Positions 7,140 to 14,477 are shown, numbered from the stretch's first letter. The stretch is 15,090 nt of DNA from an uncultured Bacillota bacterium (GCA_946541435.1 CAMNJK010000010.1:1-15090), one strand, 5' to 3'. Notes: a model not told the origin generated them from the letters alone. Numbers and translations are program-made.

Positions 7140-7723
7140 CCCTGTTTCTGATCTGTAAGCGCGCGGCAGATGCCCCGGGCGAAAGCCCTGTGGCCTTCCT
7201 CCGAAAAGTGCACTCCGTCATAAGTCACTTCCACGCCCCAGTCCCTGGTGTCCGCAAACGAAATTCCCCGGCGGACCGCCAGGTCCCTGTATCCGTCCGA
7301 CAGCCCGGCCGCCTCCTGCAAAAGCTGGTCATCCGGGACCCATGTACCGTTCTGAAGCGGCGGCGGACCGATCAGCAGGATCCGCATGCCCGCAAGCGCC
7401 TGCAGACATGCATCCATCCGCCCGGTGATCTCATCCACAGATGCGCCGCAGAGCAGGTCGTTGATGCCCAGCATGATGATCACCAGATCCGGATGCTGAC
7501 CAGTGATCATCTGCCCCATCCAGGCAAGTTCCTCTTCCCGGGCGGGAATCATGCGCCCGTTCATTCCGGCATTGATGACCTGATATCCAGTACATTCAGC
7601 CACAAGATCCGGCCATCTGGAAGCTGCCGGATACCGGCCGCCGATATAGGACCGGGGATCAAATCCGTAGGTATTGGAATCGCCGTAACATAATAGCTTC
7701 ATGGCTGCCATGCTCCCTGACAT
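7136..7723 (-). CDS. SGNH/GDSL family hydrolase (esterase)
   Basis: A 195-residue cytoplasmic lipolytic-type hydrolase. Block I is KLLCYGDSNTYGF with nucleophile S16, block II NAGMNG, block III MLGINDLL (GxND), and block V DGVHFSEEGH with the catalytic Asp and His. All four SGNH residues are present, so it should be active, on an unknown ester (acyl or acetyl groups on sugars or lipids are typical). It has no signal peptide. The ATG at 7723 has AAGGAG 5 bases upstream, and that site overlaps the stop of the previous gene. An ATG at 7702, where many homologs begin (MKLLCYGDS), has AGGGAG 10 bases upstream and is a real alternative. The stop overlaps the GTPase start. Confidence 0.9.
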   Translation of the reverse strand: MSGSMAAMKLLCYGDSNTYGFDPRSYIGGRYPAASRWPDLVAECTGYQVINAGMNGRMIPAREEELAWMGQMITGQHPDLVIIMLGINDLLCGASVDEITGRMDACLQALAGMRILLIGPPPLQNGTWVPDDQLLQEAAGLSDGYRDLAVRRGISFADTRDWGVEVTYDGVHFSEEGHRAFARGICRALTDQKQG

Positions 7724-7732
7724 CAATGCTCC

Positions 7733-8884
7733 TTATTCATTCACTTCAGGTTTTGGATCATAATGCTCCGAAACAGTTTTTATCAGATCGATGATTTTAA
7801 GGTGCTGGGGGCAGATATTCTCACACTGACCGCAGGCGATACAATCGCCAGCCTTTCCGAAGGTCTCGATCAGTTTGCTGTAATTCGTCATGTTGGCTGT
7901 CCAGCCCTTCTGCTCCAGATCCTCCCGCATGTCTTCGTTATACATGGAGAAGTACCTGGGGATGGGAATGTTCATGGGACAGCCCTCCAGACAGTAGCCG
8001 CAGCCGGTGCAGGGCACCGCGATCTGATCGTTGATGATCTCCGCGACCCGCCTGGTCAGTTCCAGTTCTCCCTCATTCAGAGGCCGAAACTCTTTCATGC
8101 TGCTGATATTATCCTGCATCTGTTCCACATTGCTCATGCCGGAAAGCACCATCATGACATTGTCCAGTGAAGCGGCGAACCGCATGGCCCAGGAAGACAC
8201 TGACAGATCAGGCTCCGCAGCCTTGAGCAGCCGCTCTGCTTCCTCCGGAACGTTTGCAAGGGTGCCCCCCTTCACAGGCTCCATGACGATCACCGGCTTC
8301 TTGTGTTTCACACATACTTCATAGCAGGCCCGGGACTGGATCCATTCGCTTTCCCAGTCCAGATAATTGAGCTGAAGCTGCACGAACTCCATCTCCGGGT
8401 GACGGTTTAAGATCTCCTCCAGGAGCTCCGCTGTGTCATGGAACGAGAATCCGATGTGTTTCACCAGCCCCTGTTTCTGCTTATCTTCAAGCCAGGAAAA
8501 GCAGTCCAGATTTTCATACTTCTTTTCATTCAGTCCGTTGATGCCGTGGATCAGATAATAGTCGAAGTAACTGACCCCCATCTGGTCCATCTGCTCATTG
8601 AAGACCCGGTCCCGGTCCTCCAGGGTCTTAAAATAGTCGCTGTGCAGCTTGGTGGCTGCCTGGTAGCTTTCCCGGGGGTAACGGTCAGCCACAGCCTCCT
8701 TGAATACGGCCTGGCTCTTGCAGCCGTTGTACATAATGGCCGTATCGAAGTAGGTGAACCCGTTGTCCATGAAGAGATCCACCATTTCCTTCACCTGTTC
8801 GATGTCAACGCTGGCTTCGTTATTGGGGTCGGTCAGCGGCATCCGCATCATCCCGAACCCCAGTTTTTTCATTGCTTCTGTCAT
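7733..8884 (-). CDS. Aldo/keto reductase with C-terminal 4Fe-4S ferredoxin domain
   Basis: A 383-residue member of the ferredoxin-type aldo/keto reductases common in anaerobes. The barrel holds the catalytic tetrad: D47 and Y52 in YFDTAIMYNG, K79 in AATKL and H113 in YYLIHGIN. NAD(P)-site residues lie in the stretch around MVLSGMSNVEQMQDN (245-259). The C-terminal part has CTGCGYCLEGCP (292-303) and CIACGQCENICP (348-359), enough for two 4Fe-4S clusters, so electrons may pass between ferredoxin or flavodoxin and the barrel. The physiological substrate is unknown. I start at ATG 8884 (GAGAGGA 10-11 bases upstream); a TTG at 8893 and an ATG at 8872 are possible. It is 18 bases from the ASCH gene and 9 from the esterase gene. 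Confidence 0.95.
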   Translation of the reverse strand: MTEAMKKLGFGMMRMPLTDPNNEASVDIEQVKEMVDLFMDNGFTYFDTAIMYNGCKSQAVFKEAVADRYPRESYQAATKLHSDYFKTLEDRDRVFNEQMDQMGVSYFDYYLIHGINGLNEKKYENLDCFSWLEDKQKQGLVKHIGFSFHDTAELLEEILNRHPEMEFVQLQLNYLDWESEWIQSRACYEVCVKHKKPVIVMEPVKGGTLANVPEEAERLLKAAEPDLSVSSWAMRFAASLDNVMMVLSGMSNVEQMQDNISSMKEFRPLNEGELELTRRVAEIINDQIAVPCTGCGYCLEGCPMNIPIPRYFSMYNEDMREDLEQKGWTANMTNYSKLIETFGKAGDCIACGQCENICPQHLKIIDLIKTVSEHYDPKPEVNE

Positions 8885-8902
8885 CCTTATCAAGTCCTCT
8901 CT

Positions 8903-9292
8903 CTACTTCCAGTGACGGAGTCCGTCATAATATGTTTCAAACCATTCCTGCATGGAGATCCCCTTCAGCTCACAGATATGCACGTCCTTTACGTCAAAGA
9001 AACTCAGCTTGTTTCGGGATCTAACGGGGAATGGCTCGATGAAACGGACCTTCTTCAGCTGCCATCCGAAGATGGACCCCTCTTCCCCGGGGCCCGGCGG
9101 ATACTCCGTCACCCTGCCGATCTCAGCCGTACACAGGGCATAGCCGCAGGCGTATCCCTTCTGCCTGGCAGCCGCGCTGCAGATCAGGATCCTGCCCTTC
9201 CGGTCCTTTGGCTCCCAGATACGGTAGTCTTCTTTTTTTGCGCCGGTCAGGATGCCGTAGGCATCGATGCCGGTTACTGTGATCGCTCTCAT
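8903..9292 (-). CDS. ASCH/PUA-like domain protein
   Basis: A 129-residue single-domain protein. The N-terminal part reads ILTGAKKEDYRIWEPKDRKGRILICS, which matches the ASCH pattern of a GxK motif followed by E-x-R-like residues and a basic strand leading to RGxIlI. Later blocks are GYALCTAEIGRVTEY and a C-terminal helix EWFETYYDGLRHW. ASCH domains share the PUA beta-barrel fold and are thought to bind RNA or modified nucleotides. The start is ATG 9292, with only a weak purine-rich site (GGCGGAG). It follows the IscA-like gene by 21 bases and precedes the aldo/keto reductase gene by 18. The family call is good; a specific function cannot be given. Confidence 0.78.
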   Translation of the reverse strand: MRAITVTGIDAYGILTGAKKEDYRIWEPKDRKGRILICSAAARQKGYACGYALCTAEIGRVTEYPPGPGEEGSIFGWQLKKVRFIEPFPVRSRNKLSFFDVKDVHICELKGISMQEWFETYYDGLRHWK

Positions 9293-9313
9293 GCTCCGCC
9301 CTGCTCTTTCTCA

Positions 9314-9589
9314 TCATCTCCAGACAAATCCCCTGTGCAGGCCCTTGTCCTTATAGTCTATGGTCCCGGCCCAGTGGAGGTCGGGATACTCGTTCCTGGT
9401 AAGGATCCTGATGCCGTCCGCTTCGATGACTTCATCCGTGATCCGTTCCGTATCCGGATAGATGGATACAGCCATGCTGCAGCAGCCGCTGCGGGCCACC
9501 GTAAACCGGATGGCCTTGCCCTCCTCTTCCAGCTGCCGCGCCGCCGCTTTCGCCGCGTCGGTCAGTTTGATATCAAATCTGTTTTTCAT
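9314..9589 (-). CDS. Short IscA/HesB-like protein without the C-terminal CxC
   Basis: A 91-residue protein. The order of blocks resembles the HesB/IscA fold: LTDAAKAAARQL near the start, RFTVARSGCCSMAVSIYPD (28-46), ADGIRILTRNEYPD, and AGTIDYKDKGLHRGFVW at the end. IscA proteins hold iron or a cluster with a Cys in the first loop and a CxC near the C-terminus. Here the loop has C36 and C37 but the protein stops right after GFVW, so the CxC is missing. It may therefore not be a standard cluster carrier. The ATG at 9589 has only a weak site (CAGGG). It is the first gene of the seven-gene unit, 28 bases after the -10 box. I am confident that it is a gene and moderately confident of the family. 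Confidence 0.75.
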   Translation of the reverse strand: MKNRFDIKLTDAAKAAARQLEEEGKAIRFTVARSGCCSMAVSIYPDTERITDEVIEADGIRILTRNEYPDLHWAGTIDYKDKGLHRGFVWR

Positions 9590-9607
9590 CTGTCAGCCCT
9601 GCGCCTT

Positions 9608-9658
9608 TCCTGCTTCTATTATAATTTGAATCGCCGGTTTCGTCCATGCTCCTGCTTC
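9608..9658. repeat. Pair of 9-bp direct repeats flanking the promoter
   Basis: TCCTGCTTC occurs at 9608-9616 and again at 9650-9658, 42 bases apart, one copy just upstream of the -35 box and one just downstream of the -10 box. The upstream copy overlaps the stop codon of the neighbouring gene. Could be regulator sites or chance. Confidence 0.35.
9618..9646 (-). promoter_or_regulatory. Promoter of the seven-gene minus-strand unit
   Basis: On the minus strand TGGACG (9646-9641), a 17-base spacer and a perfect TATAAT (9623-9618), 28 bases before the start codon at 9589. It lies in the 67-base gap after the spermidine-synthase-like gene. Confidence 0.72.
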
Positions 9659-11303
9659 AGAGCAGTTCATCCATGATTCCCTGCAGGCCCTGCTCCCGGT
9701 ACATTTCCTTATAGACCGCCAGCTCCCGAGAGACCAGCTGGTCGATGGCCCGCATGCCCAGGAGCTCCACAGGCGCCTTGTCATCCGTCAGGATGTGCCC
9801 TGTTGCCAGGTGATCCCGCAGTCCGTAGCGGACGCCTGACAGAAACCGTTTCAGGGACGCCGCTTTCACCGGATCGTCTGCTGCGATCCGATCCAGCGCC
9901 GCTGCAAAAGCCGGCCCATCCGTTTTCGTTTCGCCTGCGAACAGGATCCGGTTGGTATTCCCGGGCACATCGATGGTCTGGACCACAGGAAATACCGAAG
10001 CGATGGTATCTGCCAGATAAACATTGATCCCGTCCGCGGTATCCGTCCGCATGTTCATGTTCACCACCATCACCCCGCCGGGGGTAAGATGGTCTCTTAC
10101 CATATCAAAAAATTCCACAGAAGACATCTGGAAGGGGATGGAGATGTCCTGATAGGCATCCACCATGATCACATCGTACCTGCGGTCCACCGCCGCCAGA
10201 TAGGCCCGTCCGTCATAGGTGGTCACATTAGCGTCCCGGGGCAGCGCGAAATACTGGTGGGCCAGGTCGGTGATCTTCTGGTCGATTTCCACACCCTCGA
10301 TATCCAGGTCTTTGAAATAGGACCGGCACTGATGGTCATAGGTGCCGCTGCCCATACCGAGGACCAGGACCGACAGGTCATCTTGCTCCGATGCGGGCCG
10401 GGAAGCTGCTGCCATGACCGGCGCGGCCATGGCGTAATCGTAATACATTCCCGTCAGTCCATCCTGTTTGAGCAGGACGGACTGGACGCCGAAGAGTACA
10501 TTCGTGGACAGGATGACCCTGCTGTCATTCTCCTTGACCTGCAGATAGTTATAGATGGACTCCCCTTCAAAGGTCAGATCATCTTCCCAGAAAGCGAAAT
10601 GGCTGGCGTTGCCGAAGAAGATGCAGACCACGTACAGGATCGTACAGATGATGCAGGTCGTCCGTTTCCTGTGGCAGGAAATGAAATAGACCAGGGCCAG
10701 GATCAGCAGGATCCCGGAGAAGATCAGAAAAGTCATGGCGGTCCCTACGGCCGGAATGGTCACGAAAGTCGGCAGGAATGTGCCGATGATGCTGCCCACC
10801 GTATTGAAGGCGCCCAGGGTACCCACCGTGGTCCCGCTCTCCTCCAGACTGTCTACGGTGTATTTGACCAGAGACGGCGTCACCGTTCCCATCAGGAAAC
10901 AGGGGTATACGAAGATCACCATGCAGGCGATGAATGCCGCAATGACCAGCAGATGATGGCTGACGGTGATGATCAGCGCCCCTGAGATCAGCAGGATGGC
11001 ATACTTGCCCAGGACCGGTATGGCTGCGATCCACACGGCAGCGATCAGGAACCTGCGGTACAGGATATCCGGATCCGGCCGCCGGTCGGCGCTCCTTCCC
11101 CCATAGACATTGCCGGCAGCCATGGCGATCATGATGGTGGCGATAATAATGGTCCAGACGATCTGAGATGATGAAAAATACGGCGCGAGCAGTCTGCTGG
11201 CCCCAAGTTCGACAGCCATGATGGCCATGCCGGAGAAAAACTCCGTCAGATAAAGATAAAATTTGTTCCTGAGGATCGGTGTGACCCCGTTTCTTTCATC
11301 CAT
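9657..11303 (-). CDS. Membrane-bound spermidine synthase-like protein (MFS/spermidine synthase fusion)
   Basis: A 548-residue protein with two parts. Residues about 15-230 hold several hydrophobic helices (for example IVWTIIIATIMIAMAAG, VIAAFIACMVIFVYPCFLMG, MTFLIFSGILLILALVYF) of the MFS-like type found in such fusions. Residues about 255-545 form a spermidine-synthase-like Rossmann methyltransferase fold: the SAM-type loop VLVLGMGSG (312-320), an acidic residue ending the next strand (GVEID), DGRAYL, and VDAYQDISIPF, where D382 sits where the catalytic Asp of aminopropyltransferases is found. LTDDKAPVE near 506-514 is also typical. The real product is uncertain. I use ATG 11303; a GTG at 11312 adds three residues and neither has a clear ribosome site. 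No decarboxylase or other polyamine gene is nearby. Confidence 0.92.
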   Translation of the reverse strand: MDERNGVTPILRNKFYLYLTEFFSGMAIMAVELGASRLLAPYFSSSQIVWTIIIATIMIAMAAGNVYGGRSADRRPDPDILYRRFLIAAVWIAAIPVLGKYAILLISGALIITVSHHLLVIAAFIACMVIFVYPCFLMGTVTPSLVKYTVDSLEESGTTVGTLGAFNTVGSIIGTFLPTFVTIPAVGTAMTFLIFSGILLILALVYFISCHRKRTTCIICTILYVVCIFFGNASHFAFWEDDLTFEGESIYNYLQVKENDSRVILSTNVLFGVQSVLLKQDGLTGMYYDYAMAAPVMAAASRPASEQDDLSVLVLGMGSGTYDHQCRSYFKDLDIEGVEIDQKITDLAHQYFALPRDANVTTYDGRAYLAAVDRRYDVIMVDAYQDISIPFQMSSVEFFDMVRDHLTPGGVMVVNMNMRTDTADGINVYLADTIASVFPVVQTIDVPGNTNRILFAGETKTDGPAFAAALDRIAADDPVKAASLKRFLSGVRYGLRDHLATGHILTDDKAPVELLGMRAIDQLVSRELAVYKEMYREQGLQGIMDELL

Positions 11304-11340
11304 CTTGTTCACTTGGTCTGATTCTCTGATCTGTTACAAT

Positions 11341-11368
11341 GATCGTATTTTTTATTCTTCAAACGATC
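11341..11368. repeat. Inverted repeat in the gap between the GNAT and spermidine-synthase-like genes
   Basis: GATCGT (11341-11346) and ACGATC (11363-11368) form a perfect 6-bp inverted repeat with a 16-base AT-rich spacer containing a T run. The right arm lies in the last codons of the GNAT gene. It is too weak and AT-rich to be a convincing terminator; it may be a processing or operator site, or chance. Confidence 0.25.
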
Positions 11369-11889
11369 CTCTCCTGCAGCGAGACCTTGATCTCACCGCC
11401 CCGGATCACCTGCTGTCCCACTTCAGTGAATCCCATGGCTTCGTGAAACTTCAGGCTGGGTTCATTGTAGGGGATCACATCCACTTCCGCAGTCACTGTG
11501 CCCACCCCTGTCTCCGCAGCGTGGCGGAACACATTTTCGTAGATCTGCTTTCCCAGTCCCTGCCCGCGGGATTCCTCCGCGATCACGATCCGGTCCACGT
11601 ACAGGAACTTCTCATATTGTTTTGAGAACCAGATATAATTCTCGCTGTCGTAATCGATGCCCTCCCTGAGGCAGATCAGGAAGGCAGCGGGGATCCCGTC
11701 CGCTTCGATGACCTGAAACAGTTCGCTCTTGTCGATGAAATAGAAAAACCTGGTCTCATCCATTGGCGACAGCACTTCCACATTCGTCTCATTCAGATCC
11801 AGAACGAAAGAAATGTCCTCCAGTGCCACCGGCCGGATGGTGATGTCCGGCGCTTTATGTTTTTTTCTGATCTTATCCAGTAATGCCAT
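11359..11889 (-). CDS. GNAT family N-acetyltransferase
   Basis: A 176-residue acetyltransferase. Motif A is FLYVDRIVIAEESRGQGLGK (95-114) with the acetyl-CoA pyrophosphate loop R108-G-Q-G-L-G113, followed by the helix QIYENVFRHAAETG. Motif B is EVDVIPYNEPSLKFHEAMGF (135-154). The N-terminal part (DITIRPVALEDISFVLDLNE) is the usual first strand and helix. The substrate cannot be told from the sequence. ATG 11889 comes 3 bases after the stop of the CAP-domain gene, and the only ribosome-site-like AAGG lies within that gene's last codons, so translation is probably coupled. Confidence 0.93.
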   Translation of the reverse strand: MALLDKIRKKHKAPDITIRPVALEDISFVLDLNETNVEVLSPMDETRFFYFIDKSELFQVIEADGIPAAFLICLREGIDYDSENYIWFSKQYEKFLYVDRIVIAEESRGQGLGKQIYENVFRHAAETGVGTVTAEVDVIPYNEPSLKFHEAMGFTEVGQQVIRGGEIKVSLQERIV

Positions 11890-11892
11890 CGT

Positions 11893-13119
11893 TTATCTTA
11901 CCTTGACTTTCCTGATTTTGCTCCAGTCCGACGCGCCGGCATCATTCAGGGCTCTGACGCGCACGAAGTATGTCCTGCCGGACTGAAGTCCTTTGACCTT
12001 CAGCGTTGTGGCATCGCCGGTATCCACCGTGTCCGCTGCCTTCATTTTCTTTTTCAGACTGAACTGGACTTCATAGCTTACTGCCTGATCTTCCGGTTCC
12101 CATGTGACCGTGAAGGTGCGCCTGCCTTTTTTGATTTTGCTGATGGTCGGAGCATCCGGCGGCATTTTCTTCACCTGAATGGTCCTGGCGCATGTCATTC
12201 CGCTCTTGTTGCCATAAAAGCCCAGCTCGGCTGTGATCGTTGCAGTTCCTTCACTGACCCCGGTCACCACGCCGCTGTCCACCGTCGCCACAGTTTCGTC
12301 TGAGGATGTCCAGCTGATCTCAGGCAAAACCAGGCTGGTTCCATTATAGCCAGCTTTTGCTGTAAATGTCCTGGTACCACCCAAAGGAACGTCGTCTCCC
12401 TTCAGCGAAAGGCTGACTTCATTCCTGGGGATTACCAGCAGCTGGATACAGTCACCGTAGATTCCCGTCCTTTCCTCCGAAATGCCGCTTGCTGAGGTAA
12501 ACTCCGCGCAGACACTGTTCCATGTTCCTTTGGCCTGGAAGGATCCGATACCAATGTGTGTATACTCCGGATCGATCAGGGCTTCATAATGTCCCGTCTC
12601 CTGCCCCGTATTTTTGACCAGGTCATACTTCTCGGAATACCACAGTTCGACAGCTCCCAGAGCTCTGACGCCCCAGGCCAGATTCTCCCCATAACTGGAG
12701 ACATTGTTCACCGACATATTGAATACATATCCGCCCTTGGGCCGTACATGATCCTCTTTCACAGAAGCCTCCGCCGATCTGATCTGGGCGATGTACTCCA
12801 GAGCGTCAGACCATCTTATGGGAACATAAGAACTTGCGAGTCCTTCCTGCCAGGCTTCCCTGCGGATCTCGTTGATCCGATCCAGAACCTGATCCGCGTC
12901 CACGTTTTCATAGCTTCCGCGAACCCCTAAGAGGGTCTCTGAACCAGCGATCTGAGTCACACCGGGTGCCAGCATTTCCGGGTCAGTTTCCCCTGCTGCC
13001 TGAAGCGTGATCATGCCATCTTTGTCTGCTGTCTGCTGCGTCGTTGCGCTTACGCCGGCGGGAAGAAATGCCAACAGCATCAGTATCGTTGTCAGAATAA
13101 GTGCGGTCTTTTTGAGCAT
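11893..13119 (-). CDS. Secreted CAP-domain protein with Big2 and Fn3 domains
   Basis: A 408-residue exported protein. Residues 1-25 are a signal peptide (KKTALILTTILMLLAFLPAG, cut likely after VSA). A CAP/SCP-like domain spans about 75-212: H124 (DHVRPKG), E145 (GENLAWG), E163 in LWYSEKY and H177 (GHYEALIDPEYTHIGIG) are the usual cavity residues. A Big2 bacterial Ig-like domain follows (about 233-315, ISWTSSDETVATVDSG and GTATITA), then one Fn3 domain (about 320-408) ending WSKIRKVKVR. Bacterial CAP proteins are secreted and mostly of unknown activity. GAGGAG lies 9 bases before the ATG. Its Fn3 is not the KKASAKKW type of the three paralogs. Its stop is 3 bases before the GNAT gene. Confidence 0.93.
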   Translation of the reverse strand: MLKKTALILTTILMLLAFLPAGVSATTQQTADKDGMITLQAAGETDPEMLAPGVTQIAGSETLLGVRGSYENVDADQVLDRINEIRREAWQEGLASSYVPIRWSDALEYIAQIRSAEASVKEDHVRPKGGYVFNMSVNNVSSYGENLAWGVRALGAVELWYSEKYDLVKNTGQETGHYEALIDPEYTHIGIGSFQAKGTWNSVCAEFTSASGISEERTGIYGDCIQLLVIPRNEVSLSLKGDDVPLGGTRTFTAKAGYNGTSLVLPEISWTSSDETVATVDSGVVTGVSEGTATITAELGFYGNKSGMTCARTIQVKKMPPDAPTISKIKKGRRTFTVTWEPEDQAVSYEVQFSLKKKMKAADTVDTGDATTLKVKGLQSGRTYFVRVRALNDAGASDWSKIRKVKVR

Positions 13120-13156
13120 ACCTTCAGTCTCCTCTCTTGCAGTCTCCTCTTATGAA

Positions 13157-14089
13157 TCAGTCATCTGCCCAGTTGCTTACGTCGATAAACATAATATTGT
13201 TACCGTAATAGTACACCGAGAGGTAGTCTCCCTGGGTGTTCTTGGCGAAAAAGCTCCTGTCATACTTGCTGTAGTCGATGGTATAGCCCGCGTCCTGGCA
13301 TGCGCGGATGTACTGGTTGAATTCCTTTTCGCTGGTATCGCCCACATACACCTCGAAGTATTCCGGGGTCTCCAGTTCCACCCGGCCCAGGTTCGATTCC
13401 GGCGCCGGAAGACGTTTGCCTACGCCGGTGCGGGGCCAGTCGATCTCATCCATCCGGATGGGTTCCGCCAGCAGGATGCGCATGGATTCGTCAAAACTGT
13501 AATAATACAGATCCAGCCGGTAGCCTTCTTCGTTGAAGACCTTCACATTGTGGCTGCTGTCATTGTATTCATCCACGGTATAACCCATCTGCCGGCACTG
13601 CTCAAGATAGTCCTGCATATCTGTTTCCGCAGCCGGAGTAAGTTCCACGTTCAGCGCTCCGCTGGAGTTCTCATTGATGTAGCCCGTGCTCAGCTCCGGA
13701 ACCGGCAGCTTGTCGGAAAGCACCAGAGAGTTCCAGTCGATCTCCGACGGCGCTTCACGCCGGCTGTAATCCGTATCCTTGTGCACCGCCAGGGGAATGA
13801 TGATGGCAAGCAGGGCCACCGCGATCACGATCAGGATGATGGCCGCTTTTTTTCCTTTCCTGCGTTTCCCGTTCTTTTTCCCGATGTCCGCAGGATTCCG
13901 CAGGACAGCTTTATTGACTTGCTGTTCCTCTTGTCTGCGTCTCTCAGCCGCCTCCTTTTCGGCCTGGCTGACCGGGATCTCAAAAACTGATCCGCAGCTC
14001 TGACAAACGGATCTGTGCTTTTCATGGTCCACCACCAGCTCACCGCCGCAGTTGGGGCATTCGATCTTTTTCAGGCGTTCCTCTCCCAT
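13157..14089 (-). CDS. Zinc-ribbon membrane protein with duplicated extracellular DUF6591-like domain
   Basis: A 310-residue single-pass membrane protein. A zinc ribbon comes first (C11, C14, C29, C32 in CPNC and CQSC), then a charged helix (EKEAAERRRQEEQQ), a basic patch KKNGKRRKGKK and one transmembrane helix (about 81-102). Outside, two copies of one domain follow: 117-208 and 216-305. Each begins IDW, continues LP-x-P-E and contains a Cys and a G-Y (YLEQCRQMGYTVDEY and YIRACQDAGYTIDYS), then YYY near its end. This repeat resembles what I remember as DUF6591; that name is tentative. The zinc ribbon faces the cytoplasm, as positive-inside predicts. AAGGATC lies about 6 bases before ATG 14089. 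It follows the 114-residue protein gene by 43 bases. Role probably in sensing or scaffolding at the membrane (inference). Confidence 0.85.
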   Translation of the reverse strand: MGEERLKKIECPNCGGELVVDHEKHRSVCQSCGSVFEIPVSQAEKEAAERRRQEEQQVNKAVLRNPADIGKKNGKRRKGKKAAIILIVIAVALLAIIIPLAVHKDTDYSRREAPSEIDWNSLVLSDKLPVPELSTGYINENSSGALNVELTPAAETDMQDYLEQCRQMGYTVDEYNDSSHNVKVFNEEGYRLDLYYYSFDESMRILLAEPIRMDEIDWPRTGVGKRLPAPESNLGRVELETPEYFEVYVGDTSEKEFNQYIRACQDAGYTIDYSKYDRSFFAKNTQGDYLSVYYYGNNIMFIDVSNWADD

Positions 14090-14132
14090 GGGTGATCCTT
14101 TCCGGGCCCTATTGCTCCTTCACTTCAATCCT

Positions 14133-14477
14133 TTACTTTGATGCCTTACAGATGATGCTGCGTTCTCTGACAAGTCCCAGCAGTTCTGCTTCCAGGGCGC
14201 TGACCTTTTCCAGGTCCTCTTCTTTCCCCTCCGCCGTCAGCACCGCGTCCCGGAAATCACCGAAGACCCGCTGGATCTTCAGATTGATGTCGAACACGGT
14301 ATCATCCGACACCGGATCGGTGTATCGGAAGGTTTCATAAACCTTTTCCGTCGCCTTCCGAAACAAAGGGGCTGCATCTGTCATCAGATCCTCCGCCTCC
14401 GCCGTCAGCCGGCGAAACAGCATGGTAGATCTCTGCTGCCTGTCCCGGAACTGCAGAATGTTCAGTTCGCTGCTCAT
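14133..14477 (-). CDS. Small helical protein of unknown function, partner of the SPFH gene
   Basis: A 114-residue soluble protein that I do not recognise. It is rich in charged residues and leucine and looks mainly alpha-helical (LFRRLTAEAEDLMTDAAPLFRKATEK, then ILRDAVL-like and EEDLEKVSALEAELLGLVRER heptads near 85-106 that could form a coiled coil). It has no signal peptide, membrane segment or zinc motif. The ATG at 14477 overlaps the stop of the SPFH gene by 4 bases (ATGA) and has GAGGTG 7 bases upstream, so it is a real, coupled gene. The overlap suggests that it works with the SPFH protein. Confidence 0.8.
   Translation of the reverse strand: MSSELNILQFRDRQQRSTMLFRRLTAEAEDLMTDAAPLFRKATEKVYETFRYTDPVSDDTVFDINLKIQRVFGDFRDAVLTAEGKEEDLEKVSALEAELLGLVRERSIICKASK

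Noticed and set aside
9650..9667. Small hairpin CTGCT-CTGA-AGCAG at the end of the spermidine-synthase-like gene as a terminator
   Set aside because: The stem has only 5 pairs, lies in the coding end and has no T run after it; readthrough into the next unit stays possible.
8438..9676. Long plus-strand open frame (412 codons) across the aldo/keto reductase, ASCH and IscA-like genes
   Set aside because: It lies opposite three well-supported minus-strand genes, has low-complexity, non-protein-like composition and no ribosome site.
10089..10985. Plus-strand open frame (298 codons) opposite the spermidine-synthase-like gene
   Set aside because: It is a His/Asp/Gln-rich antisense shadow of hydrophobic codons, not a believable protein.
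13007..13990. Plus-strand open frame (327 codons) opposite the CAP and zinc-ribbon genes
   Set aside because: It spans two real minus-strand genes and the gap between them and has no ribosome site.
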